Positions 41,496-53,465 of a stretch of DNA of 64,000 nucleotides are shown here, one piece after another. How positions within the stretch are numbered: position 1 is the stretch's first letter; each line of letters starts with the position of its first letter. The notes beneath the pieces are model-generated. The model was given only the letters and a program-made list of their open reading frames with translations, had not been told where the DNA came from and made no database searches. The position numbers were made by a program, and so were the translations under genes. The stretch comes from Thalassia testudinum (Eukaryota; Streptophyta; Magnoliopsida; Alismatales; Hydrocharitaceae): assembly GCA_037157565.1 (NCBI GenBank), contig JAZHRO010000073.1, forward strand, positions 12,096,501-12,160,500, in the 5' to 3' direction.

Positions 41496-44217
41496 TGATG
41501 GGAACACCATCATGAGCCACAACTAGCTCATTTTGATTTAATTAAGTCATTAAATGTTCCTACATAACTGCCAGAGGACTACATTCTGAGAGAAAGACAA
41601 GAAACCAAGGTTAAAACTATAATTTTACCATCATATCATGAATGCAGTACAACCATGGGTTTTTCTCAGGGGTTAATTAATGGTCAAATGGTCCTAAAAG
41701 GCTAACAAGTGGGTTAGAACAAACAGAAAAGGGTTTGCACATGTTTTGAGAATTAAATGACTTTTGAAACCCTGAAAATAGACCCGCTTAATTAATTGAG
41801 ATTCTGGTCAGGATAAAATTCACCTAAACCCTCCAAAATTCATATCTAAATATTCTCTAGGTTTTGGTACCTTCAATTTGATCATTAGAACCTGTCTTGA
41901 CCTAAAATAGAGTCTTAGACTGATATTTGCCATAATTTAAGTTTTTGCATAAATTACCTTGTCAAACTAGGTCAAAACCTAAATCTAACTTCACCAATGG
42001 CTTCCTTGGGTCCAAATTAGCTTTGTACCAAAATTTGGGCTCAATTTGAGATCATCTTGACCAAGTTTGCATTTTGGTCCAGTCATTCTCTTTTATCTCA
42101 TTCAGACCTTTAACTTTTGAAATAGCCCCCAAACTTCTTTGTCTTCTTCACAAGCAGGTCCCCACACCATTTATGGAAGGATAAACCTTCACCGTCGAGT
42201 TTCGAGCGAGGATTTCTTACTTGATTCTCAATCAATCTCTCCCAAATTTGAATCGAAGATTCCTTGGGAAGTTTCCTTCCATTTGAGCCATTCTTTGGGC
42301 TTCAATTCTTTCCCAAAAGGTCATGTGAACCTTTCAAAGGTTCGGGTATCCTATTTCACAAAAACCTTTCGATCTTGGAAGCTTCTTTCCAAGCTTGGAA
42401 GGCCTTCCTATGGCCTATAAAAGATCCCATGATGCACGGCCAAGCTCTTTAGCAAGTTTTTGGGTGCCAAATCACCCTAATCCCCCTCCTCTAGCCACCA
42501 AAATCTTAGCTCCGGCGACCACCTTGGATCCCCCTCCTTCGGCCGTCCAACCATCAAATTGGATGGCCTAAGCTCTTCCTCTCTTCGTTGCGATCCTCCC
42601 CAGCCAAAGGGAGGGCGTTCCTCCGTCTGAGTCATCGTCGCCACCTCACTGCTTCTTCCTCCTTCTCTAGCTCCGATCGATCAACACCGGAGCCCTCCGC
42701 TTCCATACCAGCTCGCTAAGTCATCTTGCTCCCTCTCTCTTTCTTTTTCTCTTTCCCACTCTCTACACACATGCACAACCACCACTTCTCCCTCAACGCT
42801 GCCATCTTCTCCACCTCCGGCGAAGCTCTGGCGACACCTACTCACTACAACATTGCTCAAAACTTGTCGCTGCCACCCTCATTAGCTCCTCCGTGCTCCA
42901 CTCAACAAAATCCCTCTACCAGTTCACCTTATTTTCCACCTTACGACTCCACCTAACTCTACCCTCACCGCACTGACATCTTGAGGTCGTCCGACCTCTT
43001 CACTCACTCCTGCGCACCACTAAGGCCACCATCATGTTCGTCCTTAGGAGATCCTCCTGAGCATATTTGATGTGGTCGTGAGGCCATTTTCTTGCTTCCA
43101 GGTCCTTCATCGAAGCTCTGCCACCACCCCGGCTGCACCGACCACGCCTTCAGTCCTTCGACCACATCTACTCTAGGTCTCTACCCCAGTTCAAGCGGGG
43201 TGATCTTAGGACCTCTCCCAGGTCCTCAATTGGGACCATTAACCTCCGTAGAGTGCCAATTCAAGCCTTCATCACTACAGCTACGGACACATGAAGACAG
43301 GTGGGACTTTAGTCCCACCTCAGAAGTTAACAAGAGCATATGGCCACATAAATTGAAAAAGTGATAGAGGCTTATCGCCTTAAATCACTTGGGGGGTGAG
43401 GTCCCCCGCACACTCACACGTGCCTCATCCGTGACACTGGCCCCATGATCCTGGTGCACCTAACTACCCGCCTAACTCACACACACCTCAGCTGCTACCC
43501 ACGCCCGCAGCCCTAGTCCTGAGTGTGCTTAGATCCGAATCCGATTACCCAGTACTGCGCAAGGCTCTGGGAGAGCGGAACCTGGAGAGAGAAAGAGGGA
43601 GAGAGTGCGGGGTAGGGGGTTTTGCTCTGTTGTGGATTGGCTAACACTTAGCCAAAAGTCAACCCCTTTCCCCTATGCTTGAAGAAGAGAAGATGGGCAG
43701 GAGAAGAAGGCCTAAAGAGGAGAAGGAAGAGAAAGCAGAGATGGAAAGAAGAGAAGAGAAGAAGAAAAGGCATAGCTGCATAAAAGAAGAAAGCAGAGAA
43801 GGAAGAAGAAGAGAAGAGAGGAGCCTCTCCCTGAGGCTTGAAGAAGAAAGTGAAAGAGGCCTTTGCCTCTGTTCAAGCATCTGAGCCTAAAATATGTTTG
43901 TTGATATCTGATGGGTTGTGCTTGGCTTATTTGATCTATTACTTTAAGTAGCTTGCTAAATATTGCAGGTTAATTTGGTGATTCAAATCACCATTTTAAC
44001 CTCTCTTCTTTTTACATTATTGACATTGGATCTCATTTATATTTTGATTGTAAATTCTTACATATTTAATTGTGATCCTGAGTTTTAAATTACCATATTG
44101 CTCCCTGTGTTCGACCTCAGACTTCAAATTTGAGTAAAAAATTATATTTATTTTTTGCACTGATTCGACCTATACTTCAATGCAATGATTTTAAAATCCA
44201 TTTTAGAGCGACGAACA
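41496..44217 (+). repeat. Element D 5' LTR
   Basis: 2,722 bp. It starts TGATGGGAACACCATCATGAG and ends GACGAACA. A palindrome GGAAGGCCTTCC (42397-42408) lies just before TATAAAA (42416-42422). The U5 motif CTCCCTGTGTTCGACCTC is at 44101 and a tRNA-Asp box CCTATACTTCAATG at 44169-44182. A purine block at 43675-43860 gives mirror frames on both strands (43659-43884) that are simple-sequence artefacts. Other frames (42139-42452, 42726-42956, 43092-43364) are LTR leader. Confidence 0.88.
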
Positions 44218-44220
44218 TTT

Positions 44221-44238
44221 TGGCATCGTTACTGGGGA
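44221..44238 (+). promoter_or_regulatory. Primer-binding site, tRNA-Asp (element D)
   Basis: TGGCATCGTTACTGGGGA, three bases after the LTR; differences from the tRNA-Asp complement are mostly transitions. Confidence 0.83.
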
Positions 44239-45322
44239 GCAACACGCAATTTTGATCTCTTGATTACAATATCTGATCTAGTACTAACTTGCTCTATCTC
44301 TTTAGATTGTGATCCATTTCAGGGACTCATTGAAAGAAGATCAGCCACTCCAGGGGTAAGTAAACTCCATTTACCCTCTTCTAAGCCCCTGATTCTGAAA
44401 AGCTAAAAAAGGAAAAAATCAATTAGGGTTACTTGCATTCTATTTTTAGACAAATAATCAAGTTGCCTGATTTGATACATTCTAGAGAACATCTAAAGCC
44501 TGGTTTGTGCACCTACTTAAGATCTTAAGGTATCTAGGGCTATCACCTTCTTGTTTGAAGCCCTAGGTACCACATTTGTATAAATTGGACCAAATCAGAG
44601 CCAATTAGGGTTTCCAGTAGGGTTTTAGAGACACACTTGCTTAATCAAGAATTAATCTTCCCAAATAATGTGTGCCTAAGCCTTGATTGAATTGATCTAT
44701 TCAAGCAAACCCTAAAAATAGTCTCTTAATTTCATTTGAACACTAAATTAGGGACCTAAATTTTTCAAAGGACAAAATAGGTGAAGTTGACCCACCTTGT
44801 TTGGTTAACCAATCTTCAAATTAGGTCACTTTGCACAAAAACATCTTAAAAGTTCAAGAGAAATCATATGCACCCTTGCTTTTAATTTAAAACTGGTAGA
44901 CTTATGAGGTCAAGTCTCCATTCTGGTCTACCTGGATCATCAATGACAAGAGAGGTCGGGTGGAGGAAACCCTATAACTCGTGGGGGCACTCTACCTTGT
45001 AGGGGTCTTTGCGAGACTCTCCCTCTCTGGCTACTCAGGTAATTCTCAGGTGGATGGCTTTCTAACTAAGGGGTATCATCCACCCCGAACCTCTATAGTC
45101 ATCCAAAATTTTTGGGTGTCTTGATTGGGTCCATCACATTCTACCTCTCATCTACTCCATCAGTGCAAGTTTGGGAGGAGGTTTTTAAGACCATCCTTGA
45201 GGCCTCCATTAGCTACTCATTCCCGTTGAGGCCAAGCCTTGACCTCCTTGTTTGTGCAGCAACCCAATCTAATTGATATCTCTTCTGATTCATCTGAACC
45301 TAATTCTCGTTCATCCATCATT
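44239..45322 (+). other. Element D 5' leader
   Basis: Non-coding, collinear with B's leader. It lacks the inverted duplication seen there (compare 44520-44590 with 31720-31825). Confidence 0.7.
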
Positions 45323-47180
45323 ATGGAGCAACCAGCAGAAGAAAATAATCTTGAAAATCAGCTTCAGTGCCTCAATGATCCATTCCAGGCCTTTCTAAAT
45401 CCACCGCAGCATCCTATGATATGAGATCATTACAATCCCGCTTCAGTGGTAATCGAACCTCGAGTCCAAATCCAACATGATTCAAGCCTAGCTGGAGGTC
45501 CTAATACTGAACTCAAGCCCAACATGATTCATGCTATTCCCAAATTCCATGGGCGTAATTCCGAGGATCCTTTCTAGCATATCAAGCAACTCAAGCATCT
45601 GGCCCAGACCTTCAGGTCAAAAGCTCAAAATTGGGATTACTTACTCAAGAAAATGTTTTCCTTCTCTCTCATGGACAAGGCTGCTCACTGGTACCAAACC
45701 CAAATGCATCCAATCAACACCTAGGCAAAACATAAATCCGAGTTTCTAAGAAAGTTCTTCCCTATTGGTCGGACAAATGCTTTACAGCACCAGATCGCGC
45801 ATTTCACGCAGCAAGCAAGAGAACTGCTTCACAAGCATGGGATCATTTTCTGGATCTCATGCTAAAGTGCCACCACCACGGAGTTCCTAAATGGGAGCAA
45901 GTCCAGTCTTTTTACCAGGGACTTCGTGATGATATTCGATTATTCGTCAATGCGACATGTGGAGGAAACATCACAGGTCAACACAAAGACACTGTGTGGG
46001 ATATTCTCGAGAATATGTGTGACAACTCCATCAATAATGAATCCATGGGCATGTTCGACCAGATGAATGCACGTGCATTGATGAATCCAAAGGGAGCACA
46101 TGAGACACAGGGTCTATCCTCTTCCATCGACTTGGAACTGATGGCCAGTCATCTAGACAAGGTCTCTATCTTTGAGAAGAAGGTGGATGAGCTAACTCAA
46201 CACTTGCAGCGAGCCACCTCTATGCAAAACCCGTTCGTGCATCCGTCCTCTGGTAGGGAGGCTGTGCATAACATCTATCATCGATCATCTCAGTGGATGG
46301 ACTCGTATCCACCCCCGTCTGATTCAGGTTTCAGGGGAAACTCTAGACCCACCTATTCTAGTTAGGGGAACTCTAAACCCTCGTATTTTGACTTTTTCGA
46401 GTCTCCTCAGACCTACGAAGACCTCAACGCCATTTAGAATGATCCATTTTGAAACACCTACAACCCTGGATGGCATAATTATCCTAATTTCATGTGGTCA
46501 GCGAACAATCAAAATTAGAGACCTCAATATCAACCCCGACCACAAGCTCCTCATCCATATCAGCCACCTCAGCCTCTGCCCAACCCAACTTATCAATCCG
46601 GGCCAACTCATGCAGATCAAATGACTCTTATTCTTCAAACTCTAGCTGACATTCAGAAGATGAATACGACTATGCAAAAACAGCACAAAGACGAGATCAC
46701 AGAGGTTCACAATCAACTCACCCAGATGGTAAATCCCCGCCAACCTGGTGCACTTCCTTCACAACCTCTGCCTAATCTGAATAACATGATGAACCAAAGG
46801 TGCGTTATGAACCCAACTCAGGGCCAAGCTCACTTTGTTTATTAGGCCCCTTCTGCTCCATCACCAGATGGGATGGAGGCTTTAACATCATATGCAGGTT
46901 ATCAGTAGCAATCACCTCTTTCGCCCACACCAAACTAGAACTAGGCAAGATTGAATTCTGTTACTACCCGTAGTGGCAAAGTAACATAGGACCCACCTTA
47001 TCCAAGCCACTCCCAACCTGGTAATGCAAACACAAACCCTAGGATAGTCATCCAGGATACCTTTATCCCAGATCAAGAACCTGGACCCATTCCAGAGGAA
47101 CCTGCAAAAGTTCCATTTCTAGAGGCCTTGACCAAAGGAAAAGGGAAACCCGAACCCGTGGCACCGGAGGACCTGGTTAA
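45323..47180 (+). pseudogene. gag: Element D gag
   Basis: Start ATG at 45323 (MEQPAEENNLENQLQCLND), equivalent to B's start. Order: TGA before DHYNPAS, EPRVQI, ELKPNMIHAIPKFHG, EDPF-TAG (45575-45577)-HIKQLKHLAQTF, KKMFSFSLMDKAAHWYQT, RKFFPIGRTNAL. A one-base deletion near 45833 shifts the frame; the next 168 codons are open (45859-46365): KCHHHGVPKWEQVQSFYQGL, NATCGGN, DELTQHLQRATS. Then a Gln/Pro-rich part, a coiled-coil-like stretch DIQKMNTTMQKQHKDEITEV (about 46650), and SVTTRSGKV (about 46960), the conserved Gag end. Confidence 0.85.
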
Positions 47181-47529
47181 GCTCTTTGAGCAGGTTCAAA
47201 TAAACATCCCCTTGATGGGTGCGATACGCCACATACCGGCCTACACGTGATTTTTGAAAGACGTGTGTACACCTAAGCGTAAGCTGCGAGCCAAAGACGG
47301 GAACTTGATCGTACTGTTAGAGCAAGCCAACTCCGTCATTTTGAGCAAACTCCTGCCTAAGGCAAAAGACCCAAGCACCCCTCTGATCTCCTATGCAATC
47401 GGTGATATGCAGTTTGACCGAGCCTTATTTGACATAGGAGCCTCCACAAATTTGATACCCACATCCCTACTTGACTACTTTGAGGAATCTGAGCTTAAAC
47501 CGACATAAATGACTTTGCAGCTAGTCGAC
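47181..47529 (+). pseudogene. pol: Element D protease, N-terminal part (interrupted by C)
   Basis: VQINIPLMGAIRHIPAYT, stop, FLKDVCTPKRK, then VLLEQANSVILSKLLPK and the active site FDIGASTNLIPTSLLDYF (about 47430-47485), with DIGAS intact. It breaks after LQLVD at 47529; the expected next residues (CSIKSPK) are found, with a stop for Cys, at about 60686. Confidence 0.87.
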
Positions 47530-49691
47530 TGTTGTGAGTCGTAAAGTGCATTTTGATAGAAAAATTGTCATAGTATAGTGCGCAATACGATCAAATAAAA
47601 ATATTTATAAAAAGATAACGAAACTTTGAGTCCCGATCGTTCATCTCTAGGAGGCGTTTGTTTAATTCTGGAATCGATTTTTTCACTCTACTTGTTTACA
47701 GTCGATGGCGGTTTATGATTATTACGTATTTAAACATGACATGCTTAGTTGCAATAGATGATAATGAAAAGCAGGCAACTTTAATCACATGAAATATTTT
47801 GCAATCAATAAGCTCATGGTGATTTTCAACATAGAGATATATATATATATAATATTTCTTTCATTCATTCATTCAGGAGGGTGTTTGCAACATGGAACGT
47901 AGAGGAAAGCTTATAAAGAAAGCTTGAAAATATAAATCTAGCTAACAGAAAATGATAGCATATAGGAATATATGGGGGAATTTTGCATGCATCATTGGGG
48001 GAGAATAAGAGCTACACTACTAAGTAGTAAATGAAAGCAGTAAAACTATGAAGAGCTAAGTTACTAATCTAGCAGAAAAGAAGGGCATTCGGAGGTGGGC
48101 TCCGATGGCCTTTGAGTGGCTGATAGAAGGAGGGGCAGCCAATAATGCTTAGGCTGGCCCTTGGAGAGAGGTTGGAGAGATGATCTAGCATCCTGGCATG
48201 GAGATGGTGGCTTCCATGGTGCACAACTTGTGGAGGTGGAGTGGAGGTGGATGTAGCTAACCTAAATGTGAATGAGTGCCAAGAATGGGATGGGTGCAAA
48301 TGGCCACCCCTTAGGTCTTTTTATAGACCTAAGGGAGTCTCTCTAGAGAAGTGTGGAACTCTCTAGAGAGAGATCCAATGAGTGGCCAGCCAAGTGAGAG
48401 AGAAGTGGTTCTTAGATCCACAAAAAGTGGATCTAAGAATTGAATGCCCCTTGGTTGCTAAATTTGGCAACCAAGAGTGGCGCCACCTCAAGAGAGTTCT
48501 AGAGAACTATAGAGGAGTGTGTGTGCGTGAATGGGTGTGTGTGTGTGTGGTCGTGCCCTAGGTGGCTAAGAGGTCTAGATTAGGTCCTAAGGGGTTTGGG
48601 TAGGTGTATGCCTTGAATTGGGGTTGCAAACCCTAATTGCTAAGGGGGAATTGCAATTAAACTTAACCTAAGTTTAATTGAATGAGTATGAACCTAATTG
48701 AGAGTGAAATAACTCAATTAGGTTGGGCTTAGGTCAATTGGACTCTCACTAAGTCCAATTGGACTTTTGTGGGTTGAGATCTGAGCTCAATTGGACTCAA
48801 TGAGTCCAATTGACTTAGGTAATGGTAATTGACTATGATCTAAGTCAATTGGGTTTGGTGATGACCTAATTAGGTCCTTAGGGAGGTCTAGAGGTGGTGT
48901 ACTAGGGTTAAGGTACTTTAATTTGGGTTCCTATGGGGTTGGAATTGGGTCTAAGGAGCTAAAGATCCAAGATCAAGGCTTGAATCTCAAAACAGGAATT
49001 GGAGAACAGTTTCAGACATCCAAAAATAGAATCAGATGACTTATACTCAAAAATCAGAAGTCTAGACTTGTTGTCTAGATGTCCAATCAAAGTCAGAAAG
49101 AATTCAAGGTTTTGTCTTGGGTATTCTGTAGAAATTGGACATCTGATAAAGTGTCTGGATGTTCAATAACACTGCAGAAGTGGGTTTGAGGTGTACGGGA
49201 GTTGGCTAAGGGTTCTAGATGTCCTTTAACTTTTTTGGACGTTAAGATAAGGGTTCAAACTAGGGTTTTAAGGTTTCCTAGGGTGCGGTGACCTAATCTA
49301 AAGGTGGCTAAGGCTTGGTGAAGTCTCTAGGCTATCCTAGGGCTAAGATGGTCCTAAGCTCTTCACATTTTACTGCTTTATTCCTACTTAATAGAATACC
49401 ATACCTTAACTCTCTTACATCATTATTCACTATGTCTAATCTAAGTCTTCTGCTCTAGTCCTATTGCAACACCCATTATTCCTAATCCAGCTCCAGATCT
49501 AGCTTCTGATCAGCTTATTACCTGCAATTGACATAATGCACTTAATCAGCACATTATAACATTATTTTATGCATAGCTAAAGTAAAGCAGTAAAGATGCA
49601 GATAATGCTTATGCATGCATGAATTACCCTAACTTATGCTAAGTTCTAGCCTAATTTAGGTCAATTAAGACCTATGATTGCTGCGTAATCA
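47530..49691 (-). repeat. Element C 3' LTR
   Basis: 2,162 bp. Sense start TGATTACGCAGCAATCA (palindromic, AATCA/TGATT); end CTCACAACA at 47530. The promoter has inverted repeats at 48308-48335 (TATA in the loop), 48339-48370, 48410-48438 and 48450-48475, and a palindrome at 48787-48813. tRNA-Asp box on plus TGTCATAGTATAGTG at 47566-47580. The frame at 48069-48299 (minus) corresponds to 993-1223 in J; it lies just after the TATA box, overlaps a conserved leader and is probably non-coding. Confidence 0.9.
48308..48475 (-). promoter_or_regulatory. Element C LTR promoter palindrome array
   Basis: Arms CCCTTAGGTCT (48308-48318 / 48325-48335) enclose the sense TATA box; CTCTCTAGAGA arms at 48339-48349 / 48360-48370; TCTTAGATCCAC arms at 48410-48421 / 48427-48438; CTTGGTTGC arms at 48450-48458 / 48467-48475. 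Same order as in J (770-984). Confidence 0.75.
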
Positions 49692-49704
49692 TACCCCCAT
49701 GCCT
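49692..49704 (-). promoter_or_regulatory. Polypurine tract, element C
   Basis: Sense AGGCATGGGGGTA adjoining the LTR. Confidence 0.85.
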
Positions 49705-51742
49705 AAATCTTACTAGTCCCTAGCAAATGCAAAACTAAGTTATTTACAGTAAGGGTCCTTGAGGGATTGATTATTTTATCAAGTGTATGCCTAGAGATTT
49801 TTCTCCTTTTTGTTTTCATCCTATGCTCTAGAAATTTATAAAATTGTGAATGTGCAGCAATGTAGCTTTTGCAACAAATTCGAGTGAAAAACTGATTCAC
49901 CTCTAAAGCCTGTACTTCACCAGTAGTAAAAATTCTATCAGGATAGGCGGACTTCTTCCCTCGGGGTATTCAAGATATTTTATGAATTCCACCCCAACTT
50001 TAGGCTTAGGTAGAGAATCTCTGAGGGGTACAGGTGTTTATTTGGTGGCTCACTCTCACTTGGTGTTACATAGAGATTAGTATTTCAAAATCTCGATTCC
50101 CAGACTATCAAGTAACTCAACTCAGAGAAAGATGAGAAAAACTATGCTCTCTTTTGGTTCCTTTGTATTCATTCTCTCTTTCTCTTTTTCTTTTTCTTTT
50201 TTTTTCTTTTCTTTCTTTTTCTTAAAGCTCACAATCTCACCAGAATCACACATATCACCTGTATTTGGTGGTCAAACTTGTCATTAACACTTTAATTGAG
50301 TTCTCATAATCCTAACACTAAGTCAGAATTCCTCAGCCAGTATTTGGGCAGTCAGAAACACAAGAAAGGTGGGTTACGGTCATATTTGGTGGATCTCAAA
50401 TTTATTTGGTGGTATTGCCTCAACGCAACTGAACTAAATATTCACTCTTTTTTCTTTGCTTTCTCTTCTTTTTCTAATTTTTTTTTCAATTTTTCTTTCT
50501 TTTCATCATTTTTTTATTTCACTTTTATTTTCTCTTTCTTTTTTTTGCTTTTTCAACATAACACAACTAGCACACATCCATGAACTTTATTGAGGAGGCA
50601 TTATTAGGGATTGGTGGTATTCAAGAGACATTGGGTGGCTTATTTGGTGGAAGTACCTACTCACGGCATCGGGAGAGATGGATAGGATGGTGTATTTTTA
50701 ACCTTGACATCAATACCCTCCTTCAGCCGAGGATTCCGTAAAGAATGGTAGTAACCATCAACCTTAGCCCTAGTTTTATGAAAACTCGCTCTCTGCATAT
50801 TTACCTTATTTGGTGGCTCTCAAAATTTCACACAAAATGTATACATAGGAACTGAGAGTGAAAACTATGTCTAATCTCAAAGTATCATCACCTAATTATC
50901 TAAGATTCTGGATTCCTTGCACTAATCTTAGAGCACCGGTGCACTCTACTCTCATCTCACACTATTTGGTGGATTTTTGGAAGAGAATCTACCTGACTCC
51001 CAAAACACTGTCCAGGGGTTCAGGAAAAGAAGCACTGCTTCTTCTTGACAGGCTAAAGATGTTTATCAACCTTTACCGTGAATCCATTGCAAATTCTATG
51101 TGTGTGAAAAGTTGTACTGGATTCCATATTACAGGAATCAACTAGAGGATAAAATCCCTAATGCATTCTCTTAATAAAATAATATTATTCATGAATGCAA
51201 TATATATATATGCTATAAACAAGTAACCTCTTATATTCGTACTTTATGAAATTTTCGTATCGAGATACATTCATCTTGACCCTAAATTTAGAACAAGAGG
51301 TGAGCAGGTGAGTCGGAAATGGCTGTTGCAGATGATTTCTAGTTCCAATGCGAGCATTGGAGGTGGAGTCAGTTGTTCTTTTATCTAGGGTCCTAAAGTA
51401 CGTTTTACTTGCAGCTCCAAGGTTTTCCTAAATGTTGGCATAAAATTTTTTAGCTTTGTTGTATCTACCCCCATATGCCTGAGTTCTTACATGTCCTCAT
51501 GCATGAATATAAAAGAAAATAAATACAGCAGGGAGAGAATGGGTAGAAATCACCTGTAATTACTCCTGAAATTATACATTCAGCACCGGCCAACCTGTCA
51601 GTATGTAATATGCAGAAAGAAAATATTCTGAAAGGAAAAATATGCTATGTATAAAAAATGGTTGTGTAGATGATAGTGGAATGTGCGATAGATGTTATCT
51701 ATACGTGCTGAGTTTAATGCCTCCAGCTAGGCGAGAATTCAA
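49705..51742 (-). other. Element C 3' untranslated region
   Basis: About 2 kb without supported coding. It contains seven dispersed TATTTGGTGG motifs, sense purine tracts (plus pyrimidine runs at 50165-50222 and 50445-50550), and a PPT-like site at 51466-51480. Frames at 50296-50583 and 50858-51145 are plus-strand, antisense to the element, and show no domain. Confidence 0.7.
50038..50972 (-). repeat. Seven dispersed copies of TATTTGGTGG
   Basis: Exact TATTTGGTGG ends at 50048, 50271, 50392, 50412, 50650, 50816 and 50972, with near-copies at 50341 and 50611. Sense strand reads CCACCAAATA. Spacing is irregular (20-240 bp). Confidence 0.85.
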
Positions 51743-52925
51743 TCACACGTCCTCAATAAGATGAACAATCTCGTCAGGTGGAGGAGGTTCCTGGGCCAAA
51801 AATGGCTTGAGGCACTGGCCATTTACCATAGATATATGCCCAGATTTTGGGTCCCTGTTCTGGACTTCCCCATTAGGATATGGGTGAATCACAACATACG
51901 GGCCAGTCCACTTGGACTTGAGCTTCCCTGTGAAAAGTTTTAAATGTGAATCAAACAACCAGACTTGCTGGTTGGGCGTGAATGCTTTTCTCCAGATGTG
52001 GCAGTCATGAAAGGCCTTGGTCTTGTCCTTGTATATCAATGCATTCTCATAGGCCTCCCGCCGGATCTCTTCTAATTCGTTAAGCTGGAGTTTCTGTTCT
52101 TGACCTCCTGCATCAAGGTCAAGGTTACATTTTCGCACCGCCCTATAGGCACGGTGTTCCAGCTCTACAGGAAGGTGATAGGCCTTGCCATATACCATAT
52201 GATATGGTGACATTCCGAGTGGGGCCTTGTATGCTATCCAATATGCCTAGAGTGCATTGACTAATTTATCAGACCAGTTTTTCCTGTCTGGTCTAACCGA
52301 TTTCTAGAGAATCAGCTTTATCTGATAGTTAGACACTTCAGCCTGCCCATTGGTCTACGGCTGATATGGGGTGGCTATACAGTGATGTACCCCATATTTC
52401 TTTAATAATGACCTGAAGTAGGCATGGATGAAGTGGCTTCCCCCGTCGCTAATCAAAGAGTAGGGTATTCCAAATCTCGCCAAGATGTACTACTGTACAA
52501 AAGAAATGACGGTCCTATGATCACCCCGTCTCACCAGGATGGCCTCGACCCACTTTGAGACATAATCAACGGCTAGTAATATGTACTCGAAGCCATGCGA
52601 GTTCGGAAAAGGGCCCATAAAATCGATGCCCCAAATGTCGAACACTTCTACAACCATGATGGGCAGGAGTGGCATCATGTCTCTCCTGGCCATAGAACCG
52701 ACCGACTAGCATCGTTTGCAGTGTTGGGCGTATTCATGTGTATCTCTAAAAATAGTTGGCCAGAAAAATCTCGACTGCAAAATTTTTCTGGTGGTTTTCC
52801 ATCCCGAGAAATGACCACCACAAGCATCATTGTGGCAAAAAGATAACGCACTGGGGATCTCAGAATCTGGGATGCATCTTCGAATAATCTGATCCGCTCC
52901 CATGCGGAAGAGCAGTGGGTCATCC
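51743..52925 (-). pseudogene. pol: Element C integrase
   Basis: Intact zinc finger: CHNDACGGHF, then FFWPTIFRDTHEYAQHCKRC (52706-52903). Core: [17 protein letters not shown] (first Asp, about 52640), ISDGGSHF (second Asp, about 52435) and TNGQAEVSNYQI (Glu, about 52345). The 156-codon frame 51743-52213 gives the C-terminal domain: SPYHMVYGKAYHLPVELEH, WLFDSHLKLFTGKLKSKW, NGEVQNRDPKSG. Stops at about 52490, 52370 and 52300. D,D,E all present. Confidence 0.88.
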
Positions 52926-53465
52926 CAGAGGTAGAATTTGGCTTCTACAGTGAATTTGAGTTTCTAGTCCTTGGATAGGTTTGCGGGAATCTTTCCTGCG
53001 ACAAGATAGTTTACGATATCTGCATACTAGGGGAACTCAATAGAGTGAACTGCCAAAAGAGATTCATCCAGAAATTGCTCATGGATAGGCATGGAATAAG
53101 GAATGTGTCCTCGGTCCAGTCTGGTTAGGTGATCTGCCATAAGATTTTGTTTTCTGGCTTTGTCACGGATTTCGATATTAAATTCCTGCAATAGAAGGAT
53201 CCATCTAATGAGCCGTGGTTTGGCATCCTTCTTTGCCAACAAATGCCGAAGGGCAAAGTGGTTAGTGAAGATGATGACTTTGGGCCATAATAGGTAAGAT
53301 TTGAATTTCTACAACCCGAATACTACTGCTAGCAGTTCCTTTTCGGTGACAGTATAATTGCACTAAGCCTCATTCAATGTCTTACTAGCATAGTATATGA
53401 CAAAGGGTTGTTTCTCCCAATGTTGGCCTAAAACAACACCGACGGCAAAATCAGAAGCGTCTCAC
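52926..53465 (-). pseudogene. pol: Element C RNase H
   Basis: DASDFAVGVVLGQ (about 53455), VIYYASKTLNEA, EKELLAVVFGL (about 53340), then [20 protein letters not shown] and LMADHLTRL (about 53120). Catalytic Asp and Glu are kept; single stops separate the pieces. Confidence 0.82.

Noticed and set aside
43659..43884. Lys/Glu-rich and Ser/Leu-rich mirror frames
   Set aside because: Product of a purine-only block read on both strands.
50038..50972. CRISPR-like or satellite array from TATTTGGTGG repeats
   Set aside because: Repeat is only 10 nt and spacing irregular; plant DNA; no unit longer than the motif is shared.
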